Assembly (NCBI GenBank): GCA_963742535.1
Contig: CAVUMC010000002.1
Coordinates: 1,054,001 to 1,118,000, forward strand
Length of the DNA stretch: 64,000 nt
From: VRUE01 sp963742535
GTDB lineage: Bacteria > Actinomycetota > Thermoleophilia > Solirubrobacterales > 70-9
Direction of reading: 5' to 3'
Part shown: positions 9,322 through 16,855 of the stretch, piece after piece
How the letters are laid out: each line of letters begins with the position of its first letter
How positions within the stretch are numbered: the stretch's first letter is position 1
The notes under the pieces: generated by a model
The model's input: the letters and a program-made list of their open reading frames with translations, nothing else
The model's database searches: none
What the model was told of the DNA's origin: nothing
Translations under genes and position numbers: made by a program

Positions 9322-10548
9322 TTGATCGACGTCGACTCCTCCTCCTTCTTCGCGATCGTCCTCGTCGCGGCGATCGCCGCCACGACCGTCGCCGTCGTCC
9401 CCAAAGGACTGGCACCCCCGGTGGTCGTGCTCGAGCTGATGCTGGGGATCCTGATCGGGCCGGAAGTGCTCGGCCTCGCTCACTCCTCCGACTTCATTGA
9501 ATTCTTCTCCAACCTCGGCCTCGGCATGCTCTTCTACTTCGCCGGCTACGAGATCGACTTCGAGCGGATCAAGGGAACCCCGATGAAGCTGGGCGCTCTC
9601 GGCTGGGCGATGTCGGTAGCCCTCGCCTACGGCATTGGCGGGGCCCTCGCCGCCGCTGGCATCGTCGTCTCCTTCCTCTACACCGGCTCGGCCCTGGCGA
9701 CGACGGCGATCGGCACCTTGATCCCGATCCTCAAAGACAGCGGCAGCCTGAAGACGCGCTTCGGCACCTTCCTGATGGCGGCCGGCGGTGCCGGCGAGTT
9801 CGGCCCGATCCTGCTCGTAACCCTCGTCCTCACCACCGCCAGCCCGCTGCACGAGGCGGGGATCCTGATCGGCTTCATCCTCCTCGCCCTCGGCGTCGCC
9901 CTCGCCTCCGTGCGCCTCGCCTGGCGCGGTTGGCCCGCCCTTGAAAAAACCTTCGAGGCGAGCAGTCAGCTAGCAGTGCGGATCACCGTCGTCCTCGTCT
10001 TCGGCCTCGTCCTGTTGGCAAGCCAGCTCGGCCTCGACGTCCTGCTCGGCGGCTTCGTCGCCGGCATGATCACCCGCGCTGCGCTGCGCGGTCATGAGCT
10101 GCAGATATTCGAGTCGAAGCTGACCGCGGTCGGCTTCGGCTTTTTCGTGCCCTTCTTCTTCATCACCAGCGGCCTCGAGTTTGACCTCGGAGCGCTCGGC
10201 TCGGCGGAAGCGATCGCCAAGATGCTCCTCTTCCTCGCCCTCTTCCTCATCGTCCGCGGCGCGCCCGCCCTGCTCCTCTACCGCGATGTCCTCAGCCGCA
10301 CCGAGCGCCGCGCCCTCGCCTTCTTCAGCGCCACCGAGCTCCCCCTCGTCGTCGCCATCACCACCATCGCCATCGACGCCGGCAAGATGCGCCCCTCCAC
10401 CGCCGCCGGCCTAGTCGGCGCCGCCATGCTCTCAACCCTGATCTTCCCCTTCATCGGCATGGCCCTCCAGAAGCGAGCCATGGCCGAAGAAGACGACGGC
10501 GGAGAGCCCCCGGCCCCCGACGCAGCACCGGCCCCAGCCACCGCCTGA
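9322..10548 (+). CDS. Cation:proton antiporter (CPA2/KefB-NapA type)
   Basis: Protein of 408 residues with about 12 membrane segments. CPA2 landmarks include VVLELMLGILIGPEVLG in TM2, FFSNLGLGMLFYFAGYEID, GALATT-like unwound region (YTGSALATTAIGTLIPIL) and FFFITSGLEFDL near the C-terminus. It exchanges Na+ or K+ for H+ across the membrane. It has no C-terminal TrkA-N domain, unlike KefB/KefC. The start is TTG at 9322, 9 nt after a TAGGAT hexamer, so the leader is very short. The C-terminus has a Pro/Ala tail. The tRNA-Val gene follows after 34 bp. Confidence 0.9.
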   Translation: MIDVDSSSFFAIVLVAAIAATTVAVVPKGLAPPVVVLELMLGILIGPEVLGLAHSSDFIEFFSNLGLGMLFYFAGYEIDFERIKGTPMKLGALGWAMSVALAYGIGGALAAAGIVVSFLYTGSALATTAIGTLIPILKDSGSLKTRFGTFLMAAGGAGEFGPILLVTLVLTTASPLHEAGILIGFILLALGVALASVRLAWRGWPALEKTFEASSQLAVRITVVLVFGLVLLASQLGLDVLLGGFVAGMITRAALRGHELQIFESKLTAVGFGFFVPFFFITSGLEFDLGALGSAEAIAKMLLFLALFLIVRGAPALLLYRDVLSRTERRALAFFSATELPLVVAITTIAIDAGKMRPSTAAGLVGAAMLSTLIFPFIGMALQKRAMAEEDDGGEPPAPDAAPAPATA

Positions 10549-10582
10549 TCCTCCAAAGGGCGCCTATGATGGGCTCTCTCCC

Positions 10583-10654
10583 GGGCGCGTAGCTCAGTGG
10601 GAGAGCGCTCGCCTCACACGCGAGAGGTCGCTGGTTCGAACCCAGCCGCGCCCA
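10583..10654 (+). tRNA. tRNA-Val (anticodon CAC)
   Basis: A complete 72-nt cloverleaf. The acceptor GGGCGCG pairs with CGCGCCC; the D arm contains AGCTCAGTGGGAGAGC; the anticodon stem CTCGC/GCGAG encloses CTCACAC, giving CAC; the T arm is GCTGG-TTCGAAC-CCAGC. The discriminator is A and CCA is not encoded. Its 3' end is repeated imperfectly 1511 bp downstream, marking it as an integration target. Confidence 0.95.
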
Positions 10655-10660
10655 TAGCCC
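10635..10660 (+). repeat. Putative attL: tRNA-Val 3' end
   Basis: The 26 bases from the T loop to just past the tRNA end recur at 12146-12171 with 23 of 26 identical (shared core AACCCA, CCGCGCCCATA). This is the classic signature of site-specific integration at a tRNA 3' end. Confidence 0.6.
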
Positions 10661-10787
10661 GCAATCCGCTTGATAGCTGTGATTGCGGCTCCGACCGCGA
10701 TTCCTCGCCGATCCGCAGTTAAGGGGTTCAATCGCCATTGGCCTATTCATTGGCCAATTCGCTCCCGGCGCCGCTTCTCCAGGCTCA

Positions 10788-11026
10788 TCAGCGACCCTCG
10801 CGAAATTCGCGAATGTCGCGCAGGAGACCGAGAACCTTGTGCCCCAAGCGAATGAGCGCGAACAGAACGAACAGGCCGGTGATCGCGTAACCGGCGTAGT
10901 CGGCTTGATCACCCCCTCGGGGTCCCGCAGCGCCGTCTCGGCGTGCGCCCGCTCGAAGCCGAAAAGGGGTTGAGGCACCGGACCCTCTTCAGTCGGACCC
11001 GACTCCGCGTCGAGCACGGTCACCAA
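10788..11026 (-). pseudogene. Small membrane protein, broken by one missing base
   Basis: Two minus frames join into one plausible 79-residue protein. The N-terminal part ends FERAHAETALRDPEG in one frame; the C-terminal part continues DQADYAGYAITGLFVLFALI and RLGHKVLGLLRDIREFREGR in another. Adding one G to the five-G run (C run at 10912-10916 on the plus strand) restores a single frame from TTG 11026 or GTG 11023 to TGA. The product would have one membrane segment and a basic cytoplasmic tail; no function is known. The shift may be a read error rather than real decay. The frame running on through the tRNA is not coding. Confidence 0.5.
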
Positions 11027-11175
11027 GGCCGCGAGCCGGCTGCTTGATTCGCGAGAAGTGGTCCGGCCGCAACTTCCTCCCCCGAAGGCTCACGCGAACT
11101 GCCCTTCGCCGCAGCGCTATCGGTCCTTCAGCTGAACGGTCTCGTTTCGCGGAGGGCCGCCTGACGGATGGTCCG

Positions 11176-11436
11176 TCAGGTGCTGCAGCCGTTGTGGGTG
11201 CAGAACGGAATCCCCGGATTGCCAACCTGCGGATAGATGATCATGGACGGATTCTGCTTCCAGTCGGTCTCCGAAACGTTGAATCGACCCTCGTCCCCGG
11301 GAGCGATGCTCTCTTGATCGAACGCGATGGACTTGACGTCCTCCGGGTTCTCGACTTCGGTCACCTTCCTGCTCCCATCCGGGTACTCGATCGCGAACGT
11401 AATCCCGACTACTTTTCCCCGCTGCAAATCACTCAT
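11176..11436 (-). CDS. Small hypothetical protein in the tRNA-Val islet
   Basis: Protein of 86 residues from ATG 11436 (an alternative ATG lies at 11457). Composition is normal for a soluble beta-rich protein (RGKVVGITFAIEYPDGSRKV, then DPEDVKS-like helix) and the C-terminus has two cysteines around a His (PFCTHNGCST). The base composition is lower in GC than its neighbours, in keeping with acquisition. No family was recognised. It sits alone between the frameshifted membrane gene and the 62-residue gene. Confidence 0.6.
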   Translation of the reverse strand: MSDLQRGKVVGITFAIEYPDGSRKVTEVENPEDVKSIAFDQESIAPGDEGRFNVSETDWKQNPSMIIYPQVGNPGIPFCTHNGCST

Positions 11437-11696
11437 ATGACGCCTTTGCCTCTCCATTAGCCAAGCTCGATCAAATCGAGCACTTTGGCCAACCCTAGTT
11501 AATCGAGGCTTTCAGTAGCAATAGCTCTGCAGCCCGTTCACCCCGATGATTCGGAGCGCCGCGTCGGCTGTTTCGAGCTGCGGAGGCGGGCCAAAGGCGG
11601 GTCGGCAACCGATTTCGCCCTGAAGATGCCGTCGGCTTACAGTGAACAGGCGCCCCGTCAGGGGGTCATTGGCAAGCATCGGCTACGGTCGACCCA

Positions 11697-11885
11697 ATGG
11701 TCTTCGACTTCAGACACAAGAACGCCCAGGGCAAGTGGAGGTCCAGCGGGCACTGCAAGGGGCTCACGCGCGACGCCGCCTTCGCCGCATTGGAGGAAAG
11801 TAACGGTCACATGCCCGCGGGCAGATACATGTCTCGGCCACGGGATGGCAAGACCAGGGACTGGGACCTGTTTACCCGGCCGTGA
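11697..11885 (+). CDS. Small hypothetical protein (62 residues) in the tRNA-Val islet
   Basis: A basic, aromatic-rich 62-residue protein with MVFDFRHKNAQGKWRSSGHC and the ending GKTRDWDLFTRP. It could be a small nucleic-acid-binding or phage-like protein, but no domain was recognised. The start is ATG 11697. The 239 bp upstream (11458-11696) carries no convincing gene. Confidence 0.45.
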   Translation: MVFDFRHKNAQGKWRSSGHCKGLTRDAAFAALEESNGHMPAGRYMSRPRDGKTRDWDLFTRP

Positions 11886-11919
11886 GCGGCATTGGTGGCC
11901 GTTTGCCTGCTCTGGACTT

Positions 11920-12145
11920 CTATGTGCCGAGAGCCTCGGTGACCGCGGCGATCGCCGCGGTCTCTGCCTCACTGATGGGCTTGTCATCGCTCTCGGTCTT
12001 AGCGCCTGCGACGCGCTTCGCGAGCGAGACAACGAAGCGCCGGTAGTCGACGACCTCCTGCGGAGTCGCCTTCTGTTCGAGCAGCGCAACCGCCTCGCGA
12101 ATCCGCTGCAGTCCGTGCTCCTTCAGCTCCTCGGGCGAGTGCGCC
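11920..12145 (-). pseudogene. Truncated helical protein fragment ending at the att-like repeat
   Basis: The minus frame encodes a convincing alpha-helical C-terminus (SPEELKEHGLQRIREAVALL, then VVDYRRFVVSLAKRVAGAK and an acidic tail ending AVTEALGT). Upstream the frame runs directly into the tRNA-like repeat at 12146 and has no start codon, so the N-terminus is missing. It is best read as a gene cut by the integration or recombination event. The family is not identified. Confidence 0.55.
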
Positions 12146-12171
12146 TTGGAACCCAACCGCGCCCATAACCC
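12146..12171 (+). repeat. Putative attR: imperfect copy of the tRNA-Val 3' end
   Basis: 23 of 26 bases match 10635-10660, at an offset of 1511 bp. It closes a 1.5-kb islet that carries two small genes, one frameshifted membrane gene and one truncated fragment. No integrase is seen, so the element is a remnant or was mobilised in trans. Confidence 0.6.
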
Positions 12172-12248
12172 TCTAAGCGAGCAGTTCTGGACGACGGTGG
12201 TTGGCAGCTCGGGCGCCCGGTCGCCTGTCCAAGACCTCAGGAGACCGC

Positions 12249-13400
12249 CTAAAAGGTCGCGGCGAGTCCGGCGAAGAACGGGGTCAGGTATCGGCCGAGG
12301 AGCTTGTCCTCCTCGCCCCCCTTCCACGGCGCCTCATCGCTGGCACTTGAGGTTTCACCACGCCCTCCAGACAGGTACCCGGACAAGAAAAGCGGCTCGG
12401 CCCCGGTCCAGAGCACACCGCGCAGAACCGGATCGAGGGCCCTTGCCTCGACGTCGCAGCCAAGCTCGGCGGCGATCGCTTCAGCAGCGACATCGGCCTG
12501 CTGGGTAGCGATGCCTCCCTGCTTGACCGGGAAGGTCGTCGCGTCTCCGGCAGCGTAGGTGTGCTGCATTCCGCGGACCCGGCCGTGGTCGTCGACGGGA
12601 ATGAATCCGGCGAGGTCGTAAGGGACGCCGCCGATCCTGCGGCCTTCCATCCGCGGCAGGCTGAGCACCGCGTCGGCCTCGATCGCGGCCCGCGGCGAGA
12701 CCGCGAGCTGCCCCTCCTCGAAGTGGATCGGCGTGACCCCGGTGACGACCTCGATGCCACGTTCGGCCAATAGCGCGCCGACGCGCTCGCTGGCGGCGTG
12801 GCCGAAGAGATGCAGCGGCGCGTCCTCGGGAGTGACGATGACGAGGCTCGCATCCTCGACGCCTTGCTTGGAAAGCTCGCGCTCGGCGAGCAGGGCCAGC
12901 TCATATATCGGCAGCGCCCAGGTGCCGCCACCGGGCATCGTGAAGGCGACACGGTGCAGCTTGCCCTCGCGCAGGCCGCGCACCACGTCCTGAACCCGCC
13001 TATCGTCGGGGACGCCCCAGAAGATCACGGCCCCCGGAACGCTTGCCAGCAGGCGCGTCCCGCAGGCGACGATCAGATAGTCGTAGGCAATCTCCTCGCC
13101 GTCGTGAGTATGGGCTCGCCGCGCCTCGCCATCGACCAAGCCGATCGTGGCCCGGCGGTAGGTGGCGCCGCAGCGCTCGGCCAGCTGGGCGAGGTCGTAG
13201 CGCATCGCCCGGGAGGCCCCGTAGGGCTCGGCCACGGCGAAGGGCCGGTAGATGAAGTCCTCGCGCGGCGAGTACATCTCCACCTCGACGCGCTCGCCGG
13301 CCATCTCGTGCAGGGCGATCGCCGCCTCGAGCGCGGCGACCCCGCCTCCCGCGATCAGCACCCGGGCGGACATCGACGGATTTTGCTCTCTGGCTGCCAC
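12249..13400 (-). CDS. FAD-dependent pyridine nucleotide-disulphide-type oxidoreductase (SQR/NDH-2-like)
   Basis: Protein of 383 residues. N-terminal FAD Rossmann motif VLIAGGGVAALEAAIALHE, a central PGGGTWALPIYELALL segment and the second FAD motif YAAGDATTFPVKQGG place it with sulfide:quinone reductase/type II NADH dehydrogenase-like flavoproteins. Only three cysteines were seen (about ERCGA, VACGT, LGCDV) and they are not placed like the SQR redox pair, so sulfide oxidation is doubtful; an NDH-2-like or unknown quinone reductase role is as likely. The start is GTG 13400, supported by a promoter hexamer 7 nt upstream (leaderless); an alternative ATG is at 13373. The upstream GGATGGC box links it to the stress regulon. 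Confidence 0.8.
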   Translation of the reverse strand: MAAREQNPSMSARVLIAGGGVAALEAAIALHEMAGERVEVEMYSPREDFIYRPFAVAEPYGASRAMRYDLAQLAERCGATYRRATIGLVDGEARRAHTHDGEEIAYDYLIVACGTRLLASVPGAVIFWGVPDDRRVQDVVRGLREGKLHRVAFTMPGGGTWALPIYELALLAERELSKQGVEDASLVIVTPEDAPLHLFGHAASERVGALLAERGIEVVTGVTPIHFEEGQLAVSPRAAIEADAVLSLPRMEGRRIGGVPYDLAGFIPVDDHGRVRGMQHTYAAGDATTFPVKQGGIATQQADVAAEAIAAELGCDVEARALDPVLRGVLWTGAEPLFLSGYLSGGRGETSSASDEAPWKGGEEDKLLGRYLTPFFAGLAATF

Positions 13401-13407
13401 GGCTCAG

Positions 13408-13446
13408 AGTCTTGTCGGCCGCGGCCGCGCGGCCATCCGGGGAACC
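13408..13446 (-). promoter_or_regulatory. GGATGGC-box promoter of the SQR-like gene
   Basis: On the minus strand TTCCCCGGATGGC ends at 13432. After 18 nt comes AAGACT (13413-13408), 7 nt before GTG 13400. This is the same layout as the other box promoters, with one extra base to the start. Confidence 0.5.
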
Positions 13447-13466
13447 CCCTCTTCCGGCATGCGGTC

Positions 13467-13503
13467 TTTCCCCGATGGCGCGGGGTCGGGCTCGGCCTAG
13501 CGT
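13467..13503 (+). promoter_or_regulatory. GGATGGC-box promoter of the 45-residue ORF
   Basis: TTTCCCCGATGGC (13467-13479), 18 nt, TAGCGT (13498-13503), 6 nt, then ATG 13510. The gene would be leaderless. Confidence 0.6.
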
Positions 13504-13509
13504 TGGGTC

Positions 13510-13647
13510 ATGGCTGCCTGCCCGCAGGTCCACTACCGGGGGTTGAGCGACTTCTTCGACCGCATCACCACCGAGGCGATGCTCGCCGGCGAGCTCGGGG
13601 ACATTCGCGCGGTCCTCCCCGCAGAGCTGCGAGTCATCCTCGGCTGA
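13510..13647 (+). CDS. Small DUF2267-like protein (45 residues)
   Basis: ATG 13510 to TGA 13647. The sequence YRGLSDFFDRITTEAMLAGE and LGDIRAVLPAELRVIL resembles the C-terminal half of DUF2267 proteins (helix, acidic Gly, D/E-[IV]-x-x-x-LP-x-E/A-L-R). It is too short for a whole domain, so it is either a trimmed family member or a remnant. It has its own GGATGGC-box promoter and precedes the membrane gene by 9 bp, suggesting co-transcription. Confidence 0.6.
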   Translation: MAACPQVHYRGLSDFFDRITTEAMLAGELGDIRAVLPAELRVILG

Positions 13648-13656
13648 GCGGCGGCC

Positions 13657-14262
13657 GTGTCGACTCCGGCCCAGCTCGCCGTTGCGCTCGGGGTCGTCTT
13701 CGCAGTCAACCTCCTCCCCGCCTTCGGCCCGCCGACCTGGGCGGTGCTCGTCTTCTTCAGCCTCGACTTCGACCTGCCGGCGGTCCCGCTGGTGCTCGGT
13801 GGCGCCCTGGCAGCCGCGACCGGGCGCTTCGTCCTCGCCAACGCCTCGCGGCGCCTGCGCCCGCGCCTCTCGGTCGCGCGAGTGGCTCACCTGGATCGTG
13901 CCCAGGCAGCCCTTAGCGCCAACCGGCTGCGCGCCGCCGCGGGCCTCGGCCTCTTCGCCGTCTCACCACTTCCCTCCGGCCAGCTCTTCGTCGCCGCCGG
14001 CCTGATGACCGTGCCCCTGCTGCCGCTCACCGCCGCCTTCTTCGCCGGGCGGCTGGTCTCCTACTCGCTGTATGTCGGCGCGGCGACGATCGCCGAGCGA
14101 AACCTCGGCTCCCTGCTGCTCGACGCCCTCACCTCACCCTGGGGGATGGCGCTGCAGGTCGCGATGCTGATCGGCCTGGCGCTGCTCGCGGGAGGGATCA
14201 GGCCGAGCGAGCCCTCATCGCCGGCTCGCCCGCCAGCTCCAACGCCCGCAGCACCCGATTGA
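13657..14262 (+). CDS. DedA/VTT-like small membrane protein
   Basis: Protein of 201 residues from GTG 13657, with about five membrane segments. The re-entrant-type motif SPLPSGQLFVAAGLMTVPLL followed by FFAGRLVSY resembles the VTT/DedA fold; LLPAFGPPTWAVL at the N-terminus fits as well. DedA proteins act in lipid scrambling and proton-dependent homeostasis, but the assignment is at fold level only. The tail is Pro/Ala rich. Its 3' end overlaps the convergent protease gene by 65 bp. Confidence 0.6.
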   Translation: MSTPAQLAVALGVVFAVNLLPAFGPPTWAVLVFFSLDFDLPAVPLVLGGALAAATGRFVLANASRRLRPRLSVARVAHLDRAQAALSANRLRAAAGLGLFAVSPLPSGQLFVAAGLMTVPLLPLTAAFFAGRLVSYSLYVGAATIAERNLGSLLLDALTSPWGMALQVAMLIGLALLAGGIRPSEPSSPARPPAPTPAAPD

Positions 14263-15340
14263 CGTCGGTGATCGAGACGATCCCAAGCCGGCCCTCGGGT
14301 CCGGTGACGATCGCCCGTCCCACCCGCTGGAAGGCGGGGCGCTCCAGCAGCTCGGCCACGTCGGTCGATTCCTCGACGATGAGACTCGGCTCGTCGAGGC
14401 AGGCTTCGCCGACGGTGGTTGCCTCTCGGCGCGCCGCCGGCACCCGCTCGATCGCCTGCCGGTCGATCAAGCCGACCAGCCGCTCGCCATCGAGCACCGG
14501 GAAGGCCGCGAAGCGGCGGGCGACGAAGTACTCGCGCACGGCGTCCTCGACGCTGATCCAGGCGGGAACGCAGACCGCCGGGAAGGTCGCGAGGTTGCGG
14601 GCCTCGCGACCGCGAAAAGCGACACGGACCCGCAGCCCGTCTGCCTCGGCCTTTGCCGCCGCGATCACGAAGACGCCGATCAGGGCCAGCCAGAGGCCGC
14701 CGAACCCCCCGGCCAGGGCGGCGAAGACACCGAGCCCGATCATCCCGTAGCCAAGGCCGCGGCCGATCGAGGCGGCGAGCGTGGTCGCCCGCAGCAGGTC
14801 GTGGTCGTGGTGCCAGATCAGCGCCCGGGCCACACGTCCTCCGTCGAGCGGAAACGCCGGCAGGAGGTTGAAGGCGAGGATCGCCGCGTTGACGAAGAGC
14901 TGGTAGGAGACCAGTGCCGTGATCGCCGCCGGGGTCGAGGCGGGCAGGGCGAGGGCGATCAGGGCGAAGAGCGCGGCGATCGCCAGCGTCACCCCGGGAC
15001 CGGCGAGGGCGAAGCGCAACTCGTCGAGCGCCGTCTTCGGGTAGCTGCTCATCCGCGCCACGCCGCCGAGCAGCCAGAGGTCGATCTCCTCGATCTCGAC
15101 GCCGTGGCGGCGGGCGACGATCGCGTGCCCGAGCTCGTGCAGGAGGATGCTGGCGAAGAGCAGGAGCGCGCTCAGCAGGCCGAGACCGTAGGCCGGCACC
15201 GGTGAGAGGCCCGGCACCCGGTCGGGGTAGTAGGTGGCGCCTAGCGAAACTGTGATCAGCGCCACGATCACCAGCCAGAGCGGCTGGATGCCGATCGGGA
15301 TCCCGCTGAGTCGACCGACGCGAACACTGCGCAGGCTCAT
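14198..15340 (-). CDS. Site-2 protease family M50 metalloprotease with CBS domains
   Basis: Intramembrane protease of 380 residues. The zinc motif HELGH is at residues 68-72 in a membrane helix; the third ligand region is NLLPAFPLDGGRVARAL (about 155-175). About six membrane segments are followed by a CBS pair (about 250-365, PVLDGERLVGLIDR and IVTGPEGRLGIVSITDV). This is the SpoIVFB/Rip3 class; CBS domains suggest adenine-nucleotide control. Its substrate, usually a membrane anti-sigma factor or transcription factor, is not apparent nearby. The start is ATG 15340, 4 bp after the 15345-15755 gene, likely in one operon. Confidence 0.9.
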   Translation of the reverse strand: MSLRSVRVGRLSGIPIGIQPLWLVIVALITVSLGATYYPDRVPGLSPVPAYGLGLLSALLLFASILLHELGHAIVARRHGVEIEEIDLWLLGGVARMSSYPKTALDELRFALAGPGVTLAIAALFALIALALPASTPAAITALVSYQLFVNAAILAFNLLPAFPLDGGRVARALIWHHDHDLLRATTLAASIGRGLGYGMIGLGVFAALAGGFGGLWLALIGVFVIAAAKAEADGLRVRVAFRGREARNLATFPAVCVPAWISVEDAVREYFVARRFAAFPVLDGERLVGLIDRQAIERVPAARREATTVGEACLDEPSLIVEESTDVAELLERPAFQRVGRAIVTGPEGRLGIVSITDVNRVLRALELAGEPAMRARSA

Positions 15341-15344
15341 CGCC

Positions 15345-15755
15345 TCAGGTCACCCCGAGCAGGTCGCGCGCCTCCTCGACCTCCAGGTCCCCGATCGAGA
15401 CCTTGAAGCCGACCATGTCGGCGTACCCACCACTGCCGGCCTCGGTCTTCATCCGCGCTTCGGCCGGGCTCATACCGGCATCGGCGAGGTCGCGGGCCGA
15501 GCCGGGATCAAAGCAGCGGGCGTTCAGCCACTCTTCGACTTCGTAGGCGTCGAAGCCCGCTTCGATCCAGGCTTCGGCGGTGGTGTAGGGGTCGCCGCGG
15601 TGGGCGAAGTGGCCGTGGTGCTCGATCACATCGCGGACCGTCATCGTGGGAAGCCTCCATCCGAGTCGAAGTTCCGGGTCGTCGCTCGAGAGCGGAGTCC
15701 GCGGCGCGGGCGCCTCTGGCCGATCCGTCTCTCTTGTCTTCACCAAAGTGGTCAT
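15345..15755 (-). CDS. Hypothetical protein (136 residues) upstream of the S2P protease
   Basis: A soluble acidic protein with VRDVIEHHGHFAHRGDPYTT, then AEAWIEAGFDAYEVEEWLNA and an SPAEA helix. No family is assigned; the helical repeats (DxxEV, SPAEA) resemble small helix-hairpin modules seen in uncharacterised actinobacterial stress proteins. ATG 15755 is supported by a promoter hexamer exactly 6 nt upstream. It shares its promoter class with the divergent universal stress gene and probably leads the S2P operon. Confidence 0.65.
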   Translation of the reverse strand: MTTLVKTRETDRPEAPAPRTPLSSDDPELRLGWRLPTMTVRDVIEHHGHFAHRGDPYTTAEAWIEAGFDAYEVEEWLNARCFDPGSARDLADAGMSPAEARMKTEAGSGGYADMVGFKVSIGDLEVEEARDLLGVT

Positions 15756-15761
15756 GGGGCC

Positions 15762-15796
15762 ATCCTCCGCCGAGTGCGCTCTCCCCGCATCGGGGT
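15762..15796 (-). promoter_or_regulatory. GGATGGC-box-like promoter (CCCCGATGCG) of the 136-residue gene
   Basis: On the minus strand ACCCCGATGCG ends at 15786, then 18 nt, GAGGAT (15767-15762), 6 nt, ATG 15755. The geometry is identical to the universal stress promoters; the box has one change (GATGCG). Confidence 0.5.
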
Positions 15797-15819
15797 CTCG
15801 CCGTCGCTTCGCTGTGGGA

Positions 15820-15856
15820 TTCCCCGGATGGCGGGCCTCGCCACCGAGCCTAGATT
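15820..15856 (+). promoter_or_regulatory. GGATGGC-box promoter of the 26-residue ORF/universal stress operon
   Basis: TTCCCCGGATGGC (15820-15832), 18 nt, TAGATT (15851-15856). Unlike the leaderless cases the start codon is 38 bp further on and carries a Shine-Dalgarno sequence (AGGGAGA). Confidence 0.6.
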
Positions 15857-15893
15857 CGGGTCCAGGGCAACCCCAGACCAAGGGAGACTTCAG

Positions 15894-15974
15894 ATGGCAA
15901 CCCAGATGACCGTGTGGCGACCCGAGTACGACGAGCGCTATCCGGTCGAGATCCCGATGCCAAAGGAGAGCTAG
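15894..15974 (+). CDS. 26-residue small protein leading the universal stress gene
   Basis: ATG 15894 to TAG 15974, preceded by AGGGAGA. The peptide opens MATQMTVWRPEYDERYPVEI and ends PMPKES. It lies between the box promoter and the universal stress gene, which begins 4 bp after its stop, so it is translated in the same message. It is either a leader peptide or a genuine small protein; no similar peptide was recognised. Confidence 0.5.
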   Translation: MATQMTVWRPEYDERYPVEIPMPKES

Positions 15975-15978
15975 GGCG

Positions 15979-16824
15979 ATGCGCCTGCTCGTCGGCCACG
16001 ACGGCAGCGACGGCGGGCGCGATGCCCTCGAGCTGGCCCGGGTGCTGGCAGCGGAGACCGAAGGGAGCATCGTGGTCGCCACGGTGATCTTCGGCGGGCC
16101 GCTGCCGCTCGAGTTCGCCCGCCTCGAAGAGCACGAAGCCAAGGTGGCCGAGTCGCTCCTCGAGGAGGCGCGCACGGTGCTCTCGGGCATCGAGACCGAG
16201 ACCCGCCCCTACGGTGGCGGCTCTCCCGCCGCGATCCTCACCCGGCTCGCCGAAGACGAGGAGGAGGGCTTTGACGCGATAGTCGTCGGCTCGCCCCACC
16301 GGGGCCCGGTCGGGCGGGTGCTGATCGGCAGCGTCGCCCGCAACCTCCTGAACGGCGGGCCCCGGCAAACCTTCGTCGCCCCCCGGGGCTACGCCGAGGC
16401 ACAGCACGACCCGCTTCGCACGATCGCGGTCGGCTATGACGGCAGCCCCGAAGCCAAGCAGGCGCTGCGAGGTGCCGAAGCGCTCGCCATCCACTCCAAG
16501 GCGACCCTGCGGCTGATCACGGTCGTCACGATGCCGGTCTTCGCACCGGGGGCCGTCGGCTACACCCCCGGGCCGATACCCGTGGACGCCGAGAAGCTCC
16601 TCGGCGAAGCGGCTGCCACGGTCGATCGAAAGCTCGCGGTGGAGCAGCGACGCATGGATGGCTTGCCGGGCAGCGCCCTGGTCAAGGCTTGTGAGGAGGA
16701 CGTCGACCTGCTTGTACTCGGCTCGCGCGGATACGGGCCGCTGACGCGGGTGCTGCTCGGCTCGGTCTCCCGCCGCGCCGCCCAGGACGCGCCCTGCCCG
16801 GTCCTGGTGGTGCCACGGCCATGA
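15979..16824 (+). CDS. Tandem-domain universal stress protein
   Basis: Protein of 281 residues with two UspA folds (about 1-140 and 150-281). ATP-binding signatures are GSPHRGPVGRVLIGSVARNL in the first domain and GSRGYGPLTRVLLGSVSRRA in the second (G-x2-G-x9-G-S/T). Such proteins are induced on hypoxia and stasis in actinobacteria. It is the second gene of a short operon with the 26-residue ORF; the TreT-like gene begins 31 bp downstream and may be co-transcribed. Confidence 0.93.
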   Translation: MRLLVGHDGSDGGRDALELARVLAAETEGSIVVATVIFGGPLPLEFARLEEHEAKVAESLLEEARTVLSGIETETRPYGGGSPAAILTRLAEDEEEGFDAIVVGSPHRGPVGRVLIGSVARNLLNGGPRQTFVAPRGYAEAQHDPLRTIAVGYDGSPEAKQALRGAEALAIHSKATLRLITVVTMPVFAPGAVGYTPGPIPVDAEKLLGEAAATVDRKLAVEQRRMDGLPGSALVKACEEDVDLLVLGSRGYGPLTRVLLGSVSRRAAQDAPCPVLVVPRP

Positions 16825-16855
16825 GGCTTCACGGCTGATCGCCGGGTGACGGTCG

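Noticed and set aside
10451..11026. 191-codon minus-strand open frame through the tRNA
   Set aside because: Its middle is the antisense translation of tRNA-Val (GLWARLGSNQRPL), a well-known annotation artefact. Only the part at 10910-11026 may be coding, as the front of the frameshifted gene.
12172..12327. N-terminal extension of the 11920 fragment
   Set aside because: This stretch is antisense to the end of the SQR-like gene, and the frame enters through the tRNA-like repeat, so it is not the true N-terminus.
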